Below are positions 9,720 to 18,866 of a stretch of 64,000 nt of DNA, piece after piece. Origin of the DNA: Gammaproteobacteria bacterium (GTDB taxonomy: Bacteria; Pseudomonadota; Gammaproteobacteria; Pseudomonadales; Cellvibrionaceae); assembly GCA_004172865.1 (NCBI GenBank), contig SEBV01000010.1:310001-374000 (forward strand), written 5' to 3'. The notes beneath the pieces were generated by a model. That model was not told the origin of the DNA. It did no database searches and worked only from the letters and a program-made list of their open reading frames with translations. The translations under genes and the position numbers were made by a program. The stretch's first letter is position 1. The number at the start of each line of letters is the position of its first letter.

Positions 9720-10055
9720 GTCGTTACCTTTTTGCTCGCTGCTTCGGCAGGCAAGCCTTTATCTTTTTTGTAATCAGGTTTGCTTTGAATCGCGCATTAG
9801 CGATGACGAATACAAACCGGGAGAAGGTGCCTCACATGCAAACACAATAACTAGCTTGCACACAGGCGAAACGAACTAGCGACGCCATCGGGCGACGAGG
9901 AAGGCAGCGCTGCTTTTAGCGTTGGCGCACTCTGTGGTAAGGATTGCGTGTGTCACGAGGATTCCTAAAGGCTTTTGGCCTAAATGATGTGAGGGCAAGT
10001 GTACTGAATTAATCCAGAAATGCCTACCCTCAAATCTGGCTTAATCTATACGAAA
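9720..10055 (-). other. gene-free, GC-richer leader between rpe and trpE
   Basis: No convincing gene. In Pseudomonas this slot between rpe and trpE holds gph (phosphoglycolate phosphatase); no HAD motif is seen here. The stretch is richer in GC than other spacers of this window and holds short inverted repeats, among them CTGC-TTCG-GCAG close to trpE and a near-perfect GGCGACG pairing around 9890. On the trpE strand an 18-codon frame, ATG to TGA at 9894-9838, contains Cys codons but no Trp, so it is not a classical trp leader peptide. A structured 5' leader of trpE is possible. Confidence 0.45.
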
Positions 10056-10742
10056 TTAAAAAGTTGCGGCGGCCAGCTCAGCGCGCATAGCGGTAATAAC
10101 TTCCGAATAATTCGGTGCCCCAAAAATCGCCGAACCCGAAACAAATGTATTAGCTCCGGCTTCAGCGACTGCACGAATATTTGCTACGCCTACACCACCA
10201 TCCACTTCCAAACGCGTTGCCAAGCCTTGGCTATCAATGAGAGCACGCGCCTCACGTAATTTTTCCAAGGTGTGTGGAATAAATTTTTGGCCGCCGAAGC
10301 CGGGGTTCACTGACATAAGCAGTAACATATCCAGCTTATAAAGCACATGTTTGACTTGCTCTAAGGAGCTGGCAGGATTTAACACCAGCCCAGGTTTGCA
10401 GCCTTTTTCCCGAATCAATTCGATAGAGCGATCTACATGGCGGGACGCTTCGGGGTGAAAGCTGATGTAGGTTGCACCGGCATCGGCAAATTGCGCGATT
10501 AACTCATCTACCGGTTCAACCATAAGGTGCACATCTATTGGCGCGGTGATGCCGAAATTACGCAGCGCTTTGCACACCATAGGGCCAATGGTTAAGTTGG
10601 GAACATAATGGTTATCCATTACATCGAAATGGATAAAGTCGCCGCCCGCAGCTAATACAGCTTCGGCTTCAGCTCCCAATCGCGCAAAATCAGCAGATAA
10701 AATGGACGGGGCAATTTTGAAATCTCGGTTAAAGTTCTGCAT
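10056..10742 (-). CDS. rpe: ribulose-phosphate 3-epimerase
   Basis: Interconverts ribulose 5-phosphate and xylulose 5-phosphate in the pentose phosphate pathway. TIM-barrel motifs are complete: [69 protein letters not shown] and FVSGSAIFG. The metal-binding His/Asp residues are present. 228 aa, normal. It precedes trpE as in Pseudomonas, except that gph is missing between them. Confidence 0.97.
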   Translation of the reverse strand: MQNFNRDFKIAPSILSADFARLGAEAEAVLAAGGDFIHFDVMDNHYVPNLTIGPMVCKALRNFGITAPIDVHLMVEPVDELIAQFADAGATYISFHPEASRHVDRSIELIREKGCKPGLVLNPASSLEQVKHVLYKLDMLLLMSVNPGFGGQKFIPHTLEKLREARALIDSQGLATRLEVDGGVGVANIRAVAEAGANTFVSGSAIFGAPNYSEVITAMRAELAAATF

Positions 10743-10853
10743 AGCCTTAAAGTTTTCCAGTTAAGATCCGATTACCAGAGAGACAGCTACTATGCTCTTC
10801 TGACGATATTCGCATTCTAAAGAGATGCATTTAGATAAGGCAATGAAAGAAAT

Positions 10854-11933
10854 ATGCGTATCCCTTATAGATTTTTGCAATGCACCTTCAAATTCACGCG
10901 GACGCTTCTGGTTACGACCTGGATTTTCAGTGTGAGTTGCCTGGGTTTTGCCCAGAATCCACCGACGACGTCTGCTGCTGCATCGGCGTCAAGCGCGGCT
11001 TCATCAGCGCCGCCGGAAAAGCCGATCTATAAGGATAACAACGACCGCGACAACGCGCTGCTTGCTAAAGCGTTAACTGCCATCGCAAAAGCTGATGAGT
11101 TGCAATGGCTGGAAACGCCGGATGAAAAAGTACTTTCGCTCTACAAAGCCGGTGAAACTCGCAAAACTCTCGGTTTATTGCTGATTATGCACTCGCCTGA
11201 AATTCCACAATTGTGGCCCGCTAATTTGGAAAATATTCGTCGCAACCTTCCGCTTTACAGTTGGTCAACTGTGGCCCTGCCCTTACCTGCTAAATACTCT
11301 ATGACTGTTCCAGCGCGGGAATCATCCGTTGCAGCGAGTACGGCTGCTGAATCTGCGGCGGCGAGTTCTACGCCCACTTCTGTTGCCGCAAGCGCAAGTG
11401 CTGCTGCATCGTCTGAACCAGCGAAGCCAGTTATTGCGCGTGATAAGTTGATTGCGGGCCGAGTTGATGCGGCAATAGAGAAGATTAATAAATTGGGAAA
11501 GCTGGATCTGGCCGTATTGGTGGATAACAGCAGCGCGCCTGATGCTTTAGCGGCACTTTACCAAAAGCTCAATATCACCAGCGCCAATATTGCACAAAGC
11601 CCGTTAAAAGCGCTGGTGCTGGTAAATTTGCAGGATCAGGAACCGCTGACGAAAGAGCAGCTAACTGCCATTTTTTCAGCCAACAATTTGCGTGTTATGG
11701 ATGTATTTTTTAATCCGGACAACAAAGCTCAAAGTGACATAAGGAGATTGCATCAAGCGGAGGCCATGCGGCAAAACGTTCGGGACTACCAACAGGTGAT
11801 TTTGCAAAACCAACCGGTGCCATCCATTGAAGATACGCAAAGTTTTTGGTTGGGAAAAATTCATGGTTTTTTAATGCGAAAATCATCATCCAGCCAAAGC
11901 TCTAGCAGTTCTTCAACGAGCGCGACTAATTAA
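10854..11933 (+). CDS. DUF3530 family secreted protein
   Basis: Exported protein of unknown function with an N-terminal signal sequence (cleavage expected after FAQ near residue 34). A Ser/Ala-rich linker follows, then an alpha/beta-hydrolase-like domain (LGLLLIMHSPEIPQLWPANLENIRRNLPLYSWSTV split by linkers, LAVLVDNSSAPDALAAL, LKALVLVNLQDQEP). A second long Ser/Ala linker sits at about residues 150-190 and the C-terminus is a poly-Ser tract. Poly-Ser linkers are typical of Cellvibrio and Saccharophagus exported proteins. The family lacks a clear catalytic Ser motif here, so an enzymatic role is uncertain. Confidence 0.78.
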   Translation: MRIPYRFLQCTFKFTRTLLVTTWIFSVSCLGFAQNPPTTSAAASASSAASSAPPEKPIYKDNNDRDNALLAKALTAIAKADELQWLETPDEKVLSLYKAGETRKTLGLLLIMHSPEIPQLWPANLENIRRNLPLYSWSTVALPLPAKYSMTVPARESSVAASTAAESAAASSTPTSVAASASAAASSEPAKPVIARDKLIAGRVDAAIEKINKLGKLDLAVLVDNSSAPDALAALYQKLNITSANIAQSPLKALVLVNLQDQEPLTKEQLTAIFSANNLRVMDVFFNPDNKAQSDIRRLHQAEAMRQNVRDYQQVILQNQPVPSIEDTQSFWLGKIHGFLMRKSSSSQSSSSSSTSATN

Positions 11934-11963
11934 TAAATATTTAAAATCAAAACATGGAGGCTA

Positions 11964-12004
11964 AAAACAGAGTGGCCCCGATGAGTCTTACCTCATCAGG
12001 GCCA
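11964..12004 (-). terminator. terminator of the GGA-rich RNA
   Basis: Stem of two blocks (TGGCCC and GATGAG with complements, one C/A mismatch between them), a 6-base loop, and a T5 run downstream on the minus strand. It closes the GGA-rich transcript. Confidence 0.85.
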
Positions 12005-12340
12005 GAACATGTTGTGCAGTTTGATCAATCCAAGTTACAAGTCCCGCATATCCTTAACGAAAATCCTACCTACATTCCCTGACAACAACTTTCCTCGCAC
12101 TTGCGTGCCATAGTAGCTAATTCCTTCAGCTTATCCAGCGTCCCTCGCATGACCATACCCGGCCATCAACTTCCTAAACTCCGTTTATATTGCCTCACTC
12201 CTGTGTGGCATCCATTAAGTAGACTTACTTGAAGTAGACTAAAAAGCAGTTTCCGAACCGCCTTGATATTAGTCGCATCCATTGACCTTTCTTGGTCAAC
12301 CTCACTTCCCTGAAGACCTCCTTGTTGTGATCATTTTCAG
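11964..12340 (-). ncRNA. GGA-rich CsrA-sequestering small RNA (CsrB/RsmZ-like)
   Basis: The 500-bp spacer has no gene, yet its minus strand carries 17 GGA triplets between 12321 and 12029, many as AGGA or GGGA. That is several times what chance gives in about 290 bases and is the hallmark of CsrB/CsrC/RsmY/RsmZ RNAs, which titrate CsrA through hairpin-borne GGA motifs. The RNA would end in a strong terminator and be about 370 nt, similar to E. coli CsrB. The 5' end is set only by the first GGA and is uncertain; no clear GacA box (TGTAAG-N6-CTTACA) was found upstream. A csrA gene is present in this window. Confidence 0.75.
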
Positions 12341-12442
12341 GGAATTACGTGTGTAGAACTAGTCGCAAAAGGCGATAAATCTTGTAGGATATTAACCATA
12401 GGCGATGCGGACAATAACCTCGTCGCCAGCGAAATTCGCCTC

Positions 12443-13192
12443 TCAGGATAATTTTTCGGGTGAAATATTTGTAGCAATTAACCGTTGATGAAGCTCTCCA
12501 ATTACTGGCGGATAGCAGCCACGCGTTGCTAAATAATGTTCGTTAAATAATTGAAAATAATCTAATAAAACATCACTATTTTTTTGCTCGCCTGCCATTT
12601 GCAAACACAAAGCCGCAGCTTCCGCCGTAGAAAAATAATCGTCTTGATGAGATTTTCGTACGGCATAACCTCGCAATACACCTTCTGGCAAAGATACGCA
12701 GGGAATATTTTCCAACCATTTACTCAAATGAAACATGCGACCACTTTGCTTCCATGTTGCGTCTAGCAAAATAAATGTTTTTATTTTTTCGTCATCGGGA
12801 ATTTCTGTAAATACCGCGCGAGATTTTGCTTTTGCTTCTGGCGTATCCGCTGGGAAAACAATAAAGCATTGGCGGTTTTCATCGTGCAATAAGTCAAGCA
12901 GAGCTTGTTCGGGTTCTGTTCGGCTCCAACAAAATGCGTGGGTTTGTGCTGGGAAAATATCCGCAATTAATCGACCGGTATTAGTCGGTTTAAAAACCTC
13001 AATGCGATGCAATAGCAATACAAATTCACTACGGGAATTTAACTGTGGTTGCCACTGGCAAATGCAAGCGTAAATAGCCAACTGACAATGTTCGCAGCGA
13101 ATAACTGATTTTCCGCGCGCTAAAAATTCAGTGGTGGATTCAGCGAGGCAACGTTCGCGCAGGAGATGAAACGAGGTTTTAGGTTTTTGCAT
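12443..13192 (-). CDS. DTW-domain tRNA-uridine aminocarboxypropyltransferase
   Basis: Cytoplasmic enzyme predicted to make acp3U in tRNA from S-adenosylmethionine (TapT/TuaA, E. coli YfiP family). The diagnostic D-x-T-W motif is LLDATWKQSGRM near residue 150. A Cys cluster CEHCQLAIYACIC near residues 35-47 is probably a zinc site. The C-terminal SxxEA-like region follows GYAVRKSHQDDYFSTAEAAA. 249 aa, within the usual range though with an extended N-terminus of about 30 residues. Located upstream of, and on the same strand as, the GGA-rich RNA, with room for a promoter between them. Confidence 0.88.
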   Translation of the reverse strand: MQKPKTSFHLLRERCLAESTTEFLARGKSVIRCEHCQLAIYACICQWQPQLNSRSEFVLLLHRIEVFKPTNTGRLIADIFPAQTHAFCWSRTEPEQALLDLLHDENRQCFIVFPADTPEAKAKSRAVFTEIPDDEKIKTFILLDATWKQSGRMFHLSKWLENIPCVSLPEGVLRGYAVRKSHQDDYFSTAEAAALCLQMAGEQKNSDVLLDYFQLFNEHYLATRGCYPPVIGELHQRLIATNISPEKLS

Positions 13193-13290
13193 AAATTTCT
13201 GTCGGCATAGGGCGCAAATATCTACGCCAAAAATAAGGTCGCGATTTTAACACTGCACAACTCATCTATGCTCGTCTAAAAATTCAGTCG

Positions 13291-13317
13291 AAAAAAAACC
13301 CGCTATTACGCGGGTTT
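13291..13317 (-). terminator. terminator of the sigma54 activator gene
   Basis: 8-bp stem (AAACCCGC and complement), 6-base loop, then a T8 run on the minus strand, starting 20 bp after the stop codon. Confidence 0.88.
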
Positions 13318-13336
13318 AGTTTGGAGTCTATAAAAA

Positions 13337-14563
13337 CTATCCGGCTTGCAGTTCATTCTCATGAACGTCCAAATGGCTCTCATCATCGCTGCGGTTGTAG
13401 CCGTTATCGCTTAGTAGGCCGTGACGCTTTAGCAAAGTTCTCATTACGTTGCGTGAAATACCTAATAGCGCAGCACCGTGAACCTGGTTAGAGCGCACAT
13501 AAGCAAAGGCTTGATGAACGATTAAACTTTCCAAAGCCTCAAAATGCGACCCATCACCATATTCGGTAAACAATCTGCGCAGCTGCAACGCAATAACTGC
13601 TAAGGGATCGTCTTTGGCATTGCTTGGCGCTGCAACGCCCTGCGTATTCTGGGCAGATTGCGCGGACTGAAACGAACTAACGTTTTGCGCACCCTGGTTC
13701 ACCGGAAGTGGTTGTTGAGCTGAACGTGTAACGCCGGTATCCCAGCCGCCAGTTACTTTTAAATGGGATGCATCAATAATATTTGAACTCGCCACCAGCA
13801 ATGCAAAGTGAACTACGTTTTCCAGTTCACGGATATTTCCCGGCCATGAATAATTCAATAATAAATCGATTGCTTCAGGCGAAAACTGCGGCTGTTTAGC
13901 ACCCATACGTTGGCTATAAGTTTTCAAAAAATATTCTGCGAGCGGTAAAATATCGCCCGGTCTGTCACGCAATGGTGGGAGTTTTACGTGCGCAATATTA
14001 ATTCTGTATAACAAATCGCGACGGAAATGGCCGGCATTTACAGCGTAATCCAAATCCACGTTGGTAGCCGCTACCAAGCGAACGTCAACAGGAATAGATT
14101 TACGTGAACCTATGCGAACTACTTCTTTTTCTTGCAGTACGCGCAATAATTTTACTTGCAGAGGTAATGGCAAATCGCCGATTTCATCGAGAAATAAAGT
14201 GCCGCCGTTAGCCGCTTCAAACCAACCTTCACGTTTGCCAACAGCACCGGTAAAAGAACCAGCTTCGTGACCAAACAATTCGCTTTCCGCTAAATGATCG
14301 CTGATAGCTCCGCAATTCACTGCCAGGAAAGGGCCTTTTCTGCCGCTTAATAAATGTATGTGACGTGCAACCAACTCTTTACCAGTGCCAGTCTCACCGC
14401 CGATCAACACCGGAGCTTCACTTGGTGAAATCCGTTCAATATATTCCAATAGATCCGCTGATATAGGATCAGAAAATACCAGCGCTTTCGCTCTTACCGA
14501 TAAAGGTTGCGCGTTGCCACCTTCAAGTGAAAGAACTACAGGTTGTTTAGATGAATCCGTCAC
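13337..14563 (-). CDS. sigma54-dependent transcriptional activator, SfnR-like
   Basis: Enhancer-binding protein that would open sigma54 promoters by ATP hydrolysis. There is no receiver or GAF domain: after about 45 residues the AAA+ domain begins with Walker [10 protein letters not shown], a sigma54-contact loop GSFTGA (usual GAFTGA, Ala replaced by Ser), Walker [12 protein letters not shown] and the [16 protein letters not shown] segment. The C-terminus is a Fis-type HTH ([22 protein letters not shown]). The [14 protein letters not shown] opening and overall length (408 aa) resemble SfnR, the sulfur-starvation activator for dimethyl sulfone use in Pseudomonas. The sulfate-binding-protein gene directly upstream supports a sulfur role. 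Ligand control is not visible; other orphan activators remain possible. Confidence 0.85.
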   Translation of the reverse strand: MTDSSKQPVVLSLEGGNAQPLSVRAKALVFSDPISADLLEYIERISPSEAPVLIGGETGTGKELVARHIHLLSGRKGPFLAVNCGAISDHLAESELFGHEAGSFTGAVGKREGWFEAANGGTLFLDEIGDLPLPLQVKLLRVLQEKEVVRIGSRKSIPVDVRLVAATNVDLDYAVNAGHFRRDLLYRINIAHVKLPPLRDRPGDILPLAEYFLKTYSQRMGAKQPQFSPEAIDLLLNYSWPGNIRELENVVHFALLVASSNIIDASHLKVTGGWDTGVTRSAQQPLPVNQGAQNVSSFQSAQSAQNTQGVAAPSNAKDDPLAVIALQLRRLFTEYGDGSHFEALESLIVHQAFAYVRSNQVHGAALLGISRNVMRTLLKRHGLLSDNGYNRSDDESHLDVHENELQAG

Positions 14564-14770
14564 GGTGTAACCTCAATTTATTTTTACGATGACTCGACAG
14601 TATTTTTTAACAGGGAACCATTTAAGAGGGAACTAAAAGGTTTACGCTAACCTGAAGGGCATTGTAAAAGCTAAACTGAAAAAAACTAAGGAATTTAAAA
14701 ATCTAATGTTATAACAAAAAAATTACAAAACTAAACATATCCCCAAAACCAAAAGCACTATCCCTAAAAC

Positions 14771-14800
14771 AAAAACACCTGCACAAGGCAGGTGTTTTTT
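14771..14800. terminator. terminator downstream of sbp
   Basis: Perfect 11-bp stem (AAAACACCTGC and complement) with A/T runs on both sides and a 5-base loop, 20 bp beyond the sbp stop. Confidence 0.92.
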
Positions 14801-14821
14801 GGAGCGTAAAATTAGCTAATT

Positions 14822-15820
14822 TTATTTAACGTAGATCTTGTCGAAGATTCCGCCGTCGCCAAAATGTTCTGGCTGCGCTTTGGCCCAACCACCGAAATCA
14901 GCGATAGTTACCAATGTTAATTGCGGGAAGTTTTTAGCATAGGCAGTAGCCACTTCTGCATTACGTGGACGGTAGTAATTTTTTGCAGCGATGGTTTGGC
15001 CTTCTTTAGAATACAAATATTCCAGGTAAGCTTTTGCAACTGCAGCATTGCCTTTAGCGTCCGCATTTTTTTGAACTACAGCAACTGATGGCTCAGCAAG
15101 CACAGAAACAGAAGGAATTACGATATCAAATTTATCCGCACCAAATTCTTTCAAGGCCAAATGCGCTTCGTTTTCCCACGCTAACAACACATCACCTACA
15201 CCGCGTTGTGCGAAAGTTGTAGTTGAGCCACGAGCGCCAGAATCTAATACAGGTACATTTTTATAAAGCTTGGAAACGAAATCTTGTGCAGCTTGATCTG
15301 AACCTAATTTCTTTTTCGCGTAGCCCCACGCCGCTAAATAGTTCCAGCGAGCGCCACCAGATGTTTTAGGATTTGGGGTAATGACTTCAATACCGGATTT
15401 AATTAAATCATCCCAGTCTTTAATTTTTTTCGGATTCCCTTTTTTCACCAGAAATACAATAGTAGATGTGTATGGTGCGCTGTTGTCAGCTAAAAGAGTT
15501 GACCAGTTTTCTGGCAATAACTTGCCTTTTTTCGCCAAAGCATCAACGTCGGCAGCAAGTGCGAGTGTTGCAACGTCTGCTTGCAAACCATCGATAATGG
15601 CGCGTGACTGGCTACCTGAGCCGCCGTGAGATTGCTCGACTTTTACGTTATCGCCAGTTTTTTCTTTCCAATATTTAGCGAAGGCCGCGTTGTATTCCAC
15701 GTAGAGTTCACGAGTTGGATCGTAAGATACGTTCAACAAGGTCACGTCTTTTGCAAAAGTGGCTGATGACAATAATAAAGTTGCTGCGAGCACTGCAGCA
15801 TGTTTAACGGACAGCTTCAT
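14822..15820 (-). CDS. sbp: periplasmic sulfate-binding protein
   Basis: High-affinity periplasmic receptor of the sulfate/thiosulfate ABC importer (CysAWTP). It has a signal peptide ending AFA near residue 23. Family motifs are [38 protein letters not shown], the [12 protein letters not shown] segment, [18 protein letters not shown] and LLAWENEAH. 332 aa, normal. It stands alone with its own terminator, without cysTWA genes. A -24/-12-like sequence lies about 60 bp upstream, besides the AT-rich stretch where CysB control would be expected. Confidence 0.95.
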   Translation of the reverse strand: MKLSVKHAAVLAATLLLSSATFAKDVTLLNVSYDPTRELYVEYNAAFAKYWKEKTGDNVKVEQSHGGSGSQSRAIIDGLQADVATLALAADVDALAKKGKLLPENWSTLLADNSAPYTSTIVFLVKKGNPKKIKDWDDLIKSGIEVITPNPKTSGGARWNYLAAWGYAKKKLGSDQAAQDFVSKLYKNVPVLDSGARGSTTTFAQRGVGDVLLAWENEAHLALKEFGADKFDIVIPSVSVLAEPSVAVVQKNADAKGNAAVAKAYLEYLYSKEGQTIAAKNYYRPRNAEVATAYAKNFPQLTLVTIADFGGWAKAQPEHFGDGGIFDKIYVK

Positions 15821-15878
15821 ATGTTTTCCTCATGAATAAAAGTGTACACAACTACAATTCGTTGCTTACTTGGCCTAT

Positions 15879-15893
15879 GCCATATCTATGCCA
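15879..15893 (-). promoter_or_regulatory. possible sigma54-type promoter of sbp
   Basis: Read on the minus strand, TGGCAT-N5-TGGC keeps GG and GC at the correct spacing and matches 8 of 10 consensus bases. It would start a transcript about 48 nt before the sbp ATG. Weaker than the other candidates in the window. Confidence 0.4.
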
Positions 15894-16317
15894 GCAAACA
15901 GGATTCGTTAGCGACTTATTTTTGTAAAAAAAATATTTATTAATTTACTAAAAAATTTAATACGACTGTAACAATCACCTCAAACGCTCTGATTTTTCCG
16001 TACACAAATCAAACAAATCTATGCGATTGAGGGAAAGCTAAAAAATTGTGTGATTTGAAAGCGAACTTACAAGATCTCGAAAAGCTGAATCAACATTAAA
16101 ATTGGATTATCCATACACTACAAAAAATCGTTTTATAGATTGAAATGATTAAAATCAAGCAGATTACACTTTCTTATGATTAATTATAAACACTTATGAT
16201 CGAGCTTTAGTGTTTTGCATCAAAACAAACATTTATTGCACGCCATATAACTTCCAAAACTGTTAAATAAATATCTAAAGCGAGTCGGAAGGTGGCTATA
16301 GACAGCAACGAAAGTAA
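15894..16317. other. AT-rich spacer between sbp and a TonB receptor gene
   Basis: No gene or RNA recognised. The stretch is AT-rich and lies upstream of sbp and downstream of the TonB receptor gene, both on the minus strand. No terminator hairpin with a T-run was found for the receptor gene. It may hold activator or CysB sites for sbp. Confidence 0.4.
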
Positions 16318-18414
16318 TTAGAAATTATATTTTAAACCGACGCGTACAGAACGTGGTTCTTCTGCTCGACTTACTCGTCCGCCTTCGGGATCAAACTGGT
16401 TTTCGTAGTAGTAAACAATGTCTTTGCCGTCGTGATCCAACACGTTTAGTACTTCACCATAAAGCGTGAATTTGTCGAAATCATGCGCCAAACGCAGATT
16501 TAGCATAGTTTCACTCTCGGCGCGCTGCGAATTGTCTGGCAGTAAAGGATATGGCCCAAGGTACCGTAAGCGAGCGCTAAACTCCCAACCATCGCGAGTT
16601 GCCGCCAAGCCAAGTTCACCAGCGCTCTCCACACCGCCTTCCACATATTTACCGCCAGCTTCTTCCGGATCGCTATTACGCGCGCGGCTGCCAGTGTATA
16701 CGGCATCAATACCCAACCAATCCACGGGATGCCAGAAGGCAACAACTTCATAGCCCTGACGTTTTGCGCCACCTTTTGGCTCCACTGAGTTGGAATCGCC
16801 GACGAAGATCAACTCGCTATCCAGATTCAACCACCAATAGGTTGCGGTGATTTTAAATTTGCCTTCTTCAAAACGGACGCCGCTTTCATAACCTGTTCCG
16901 CGAACTAGACCGGGCACCGGGACTTCCTTATTCACCACACCGCGCGCATCGTTGGAATGAAAGCCTTGGCCCCAATTTGCGTAGAGTTCGACTTGATCGC
17001 TGACGACATAAGCCGCGCCGACTTTAGGTGAAGCGATGGAATCATTTTCGTGACCAGTGCTGTCGGGAGCACCTGAATTCGGGTTTACATCAACATCGAA
17101 ATCATAAAAATCGCCGCGCAAACCTGCCGTTAAACGCAGTTTTTCGATAGGCCGCCACGTGGTTTCAGCGTACACCCCCACCGAACCTTCATTGATGGCA
17201 TTGTTGCTGATGTTCTCGATGAAATTTCCTTGCTGTGTTGCATCCAAACCGACTTTGTTGATACGGTCGTAACGCCACTCAGTGCCAACCAGCAACTCGA
17301 AAGGCTCGCTTTTAATCAGATTTTGCTCATAGCGACCGCCGAATGTACTGCGGCGATCAAATTGGTTAATTTGCCCATCATCCGTATAAGTTGGATTGGA
17401 GAGCATATGCCAGTCGTATGATTGGGCGTATAGCGTCGCCCGCCAATCATCGCCCAGCCAGTTACTCGTTAGAATCCAGCGATTGGTTTTACCATAGGCG
17501 CTTGGGTCCAACGAACAATATTCGTCTTTACATTCTGTAGAACCGAATACGCTTTCGGGCGTTTGCTCAGTGGGATGCCACGTCGCAACGTAGCCAGAGA
17601 GCGAAATATTCCAGCTGCCGTAATCCGTCTTTTCGGAATATTTTCCCCAAATGGATTCGTGCTGCAAGTCTTCAGACAACTCCCAAGGGCCGTCATAGGT
17701 TTTGTATTGGCCGATCAACGTGAGTTGCCCGTCGCCTACATCCGTGGTGCCGCCACCCGCAACACGGCCCCAACCGTAACTTCCCGTTTCCAAGGCGATG
17801 AACGGCTTTTCCAAGCCGCTGATGCTGGTCATAACCGCGCTGCCCGCCATGGAGAAATCACCAGACAAAGCGCGATAGGTGCCCTTACGATAATCGATGC
17901 GCTCTACCGTTTCCGGGATTAATCCATTTACATCAAGATAACCTTGCCCATGACCGTGAGTGCGCAAATTCCAGGGCACATCATCTATATAGGTTGTGAA
18001 ATCAGTACCGTGGTCGAGATTAAAACCTCGTAAAAAATATTGGTTGGCTTTACCACTACCGGAGTGTTGTGCGGCAATCATACCGGGAACGGCTTCCAAC
18101 AAATCTGCAACGCGCAACATAGGTCGCACTAATAAATCGTCGCCCGCAACTGCACCTTCACTTGCGGCGCCAGCGGAGCCGATAAGATTTTCAGCGCGGC
18201 CGAATACAATAACTTCGTCAGTAGCAACTGCATTAAGAACGCTGGCTGAAGTTTCGGTGGAACCCGCTTCGGTGACAGCAGAAACTTGTGCAAAAGCGAA
18301 AGAAGTGAAGAGAAATGGCGCCGACAAACCGTAAGGAGCAATTGTTTTAATGCGTAGAAATAGCTGCTGCGTAAATACTACAATTTTATTTACTGCAAAT
18401 TTTTTAAAAACCAT
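16318..18414 (-). CDS. TonB-dependent outer-membrane receptor
   Basis: Outer-membrane 22-stranded barrel with N-terminal plug, importing a ligand with TonB energy. A signal peptide ends near FAFAQ. The TonB box region is DEVIVFGR, followed by the plug (LLEAVPGMIAAQHSGSGKAN, FLRGFNLDHGTDFTTYID, LRTHGHGQGYLDVNGLIPE). The C-terminus ends in an aromatic residue (VGLKYNF) as required for barrel assembly. A TTG start 12 bases upstream is possible; the ATG chosen has GGGA before it and gives 698 aa. The HGTDF...LRTHGHGQ pattern is known from receptors of undefined ligand. Not part of the sigma54 series seen further right. Confidence 0.9.
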   Translation of the reverse strand: MVFKKFAVNKIVVFTQQLFLRIKTIAPYGLSAPFLFTSFAFAQVSAVTEAGSTETSASVLNAVATDEVIVFGRAENLIGSAGAASEGAVAGDDLLVRPMLRVADLLEAVPGMIAAQHSGSGKANQYFLRGFNLDHGTDFTTYIDDVPWNLRTHGHGQGYLDVNGLIPETVERIDYRKGTYRALSGDFSMAGSAVMTSISGLEKPFIALETGSYGWGRVAGGGTTDVGDGQLTLIGQYKTYDGPWELSEDLQHESIWGKYSEKTDYGSWNISLSGYVATWHPTEQTPESVFGSTECKDEYCSLDPSAYGKTNRWILTSNWLGDDWRATLYAQSYDWHMLSNPTYTDDGQINQFDRRSTFGGRYEQNLIKSEPFELLVGTEWRYDRINKVGLDATQQGNFIENISNNAINEGSVGVYAETTWRPIEKLRLTAGLRGDFYDFDVDVNPNSGAPDSTGHENDSIASPKVGAAYVVSDQVELYANWGQGFHSNDARGVVNKEVPVPGLVRGTGYESGVRFEEGKFKITATYWWLNLDSELIFVGDSNSVEPKGGAKRQGYEVVAFWHPVDWLGIDAVYTGSRARNSDPEEAGGKYVEGGVESAGELGLAATRDGWEFSARLRYLGPYPLLPDNSQRAESETMLNLRLAHDFDKFTLYGEVLNVLDHDGKDIVYYYENQFDPEGGRVSRAEEPRSVRVGLKYNF

Positions 18415-18805
18415 TTTTGATCCCAAATACCTTCAATTCACACAATCTAGGTTATTAAATTCAATAACTAATTAGATGCCATAAGCTGGCGGCGATACTA
18501 GAGAGATATTTTTTAAACAAAAAAGATTTTTTATTTCTTAGCTTATAACTAATTAATAAAAGGTTTGGTTGATTAGCAACAATGAAAATTTAAAAAATTA
18601 AGAATATTGCTCAAATTAAAACAATATAAATCCAGAAATGTTTTAAACGGAACAAATGTATGGTTATTTTTAAACACTTAACTGTGATTTAAAAAATGCG
18701 AGAAAATAATTATAGCTCCATTACAAAAATTAACCGGCTAGCTAAGCCAGTAATAATGCGATCAAGATAGTTTTGATTAAAGTTTTCACGAGATTCCTCG
18801 GGAAC
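18415..18805. other. AT-rich divergent intergenic region between two TonB receptor genes
   Basis: No gene. It holds the start regions of two divergent receptor genes. An inverted repeat GGCT-N5-AGCC lies at about 18740, and a CGAG-ATTC-CTCG hairpin sits immediately before the sigma54-type element of the right-hand gene. Either could be an activator site; neither is proven. Confidence 0.4.
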
Positions 18806-18820
18806 TGGCACAGATATTGA
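18806..18820 (+). promoter_or_regulatory. sigma54-type -24/-12 promoter of TonB receptor A
   Basis: TGGCAC-N5-TTGA matches 9 of 10 consensus bases; the last C of TTGC is A. A transcript would start near 18832, about 35 nt before the ATG. The leader holds a GAAAGGC...GCCTTTC hairpin just upstream of the GGAG ribosome site. Confidence 0.6.
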
Positions 18821-18866
18821 GAAAGGCTTGTGGATTTATCCGCCTTTCTAATCGCTGGAGCCTTTA

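Noticed and set aside
9838-9894. 18-codon frame upstream of trpE as a trp leader peptide
   Set aside because: It contains no Trp codon, and no tandem TGG occurs in the leader, so classical attenuation is not supported.
12340-12442. GacA box or clear promoter for the GGA-rich RNA
   Set aside because: CTACAAG and TGTAG fragments occur but not the TGTAAG-N6-CTTACA palindrome; no convincing -35/-10 pair.
18781-18866. Riboswitch in the leader of TonB receptor A
   Set aside because: Two small hairpins are present but no known riboswitch core could be recognised, and the predicted sigma54 start leaves only about 35 nt.
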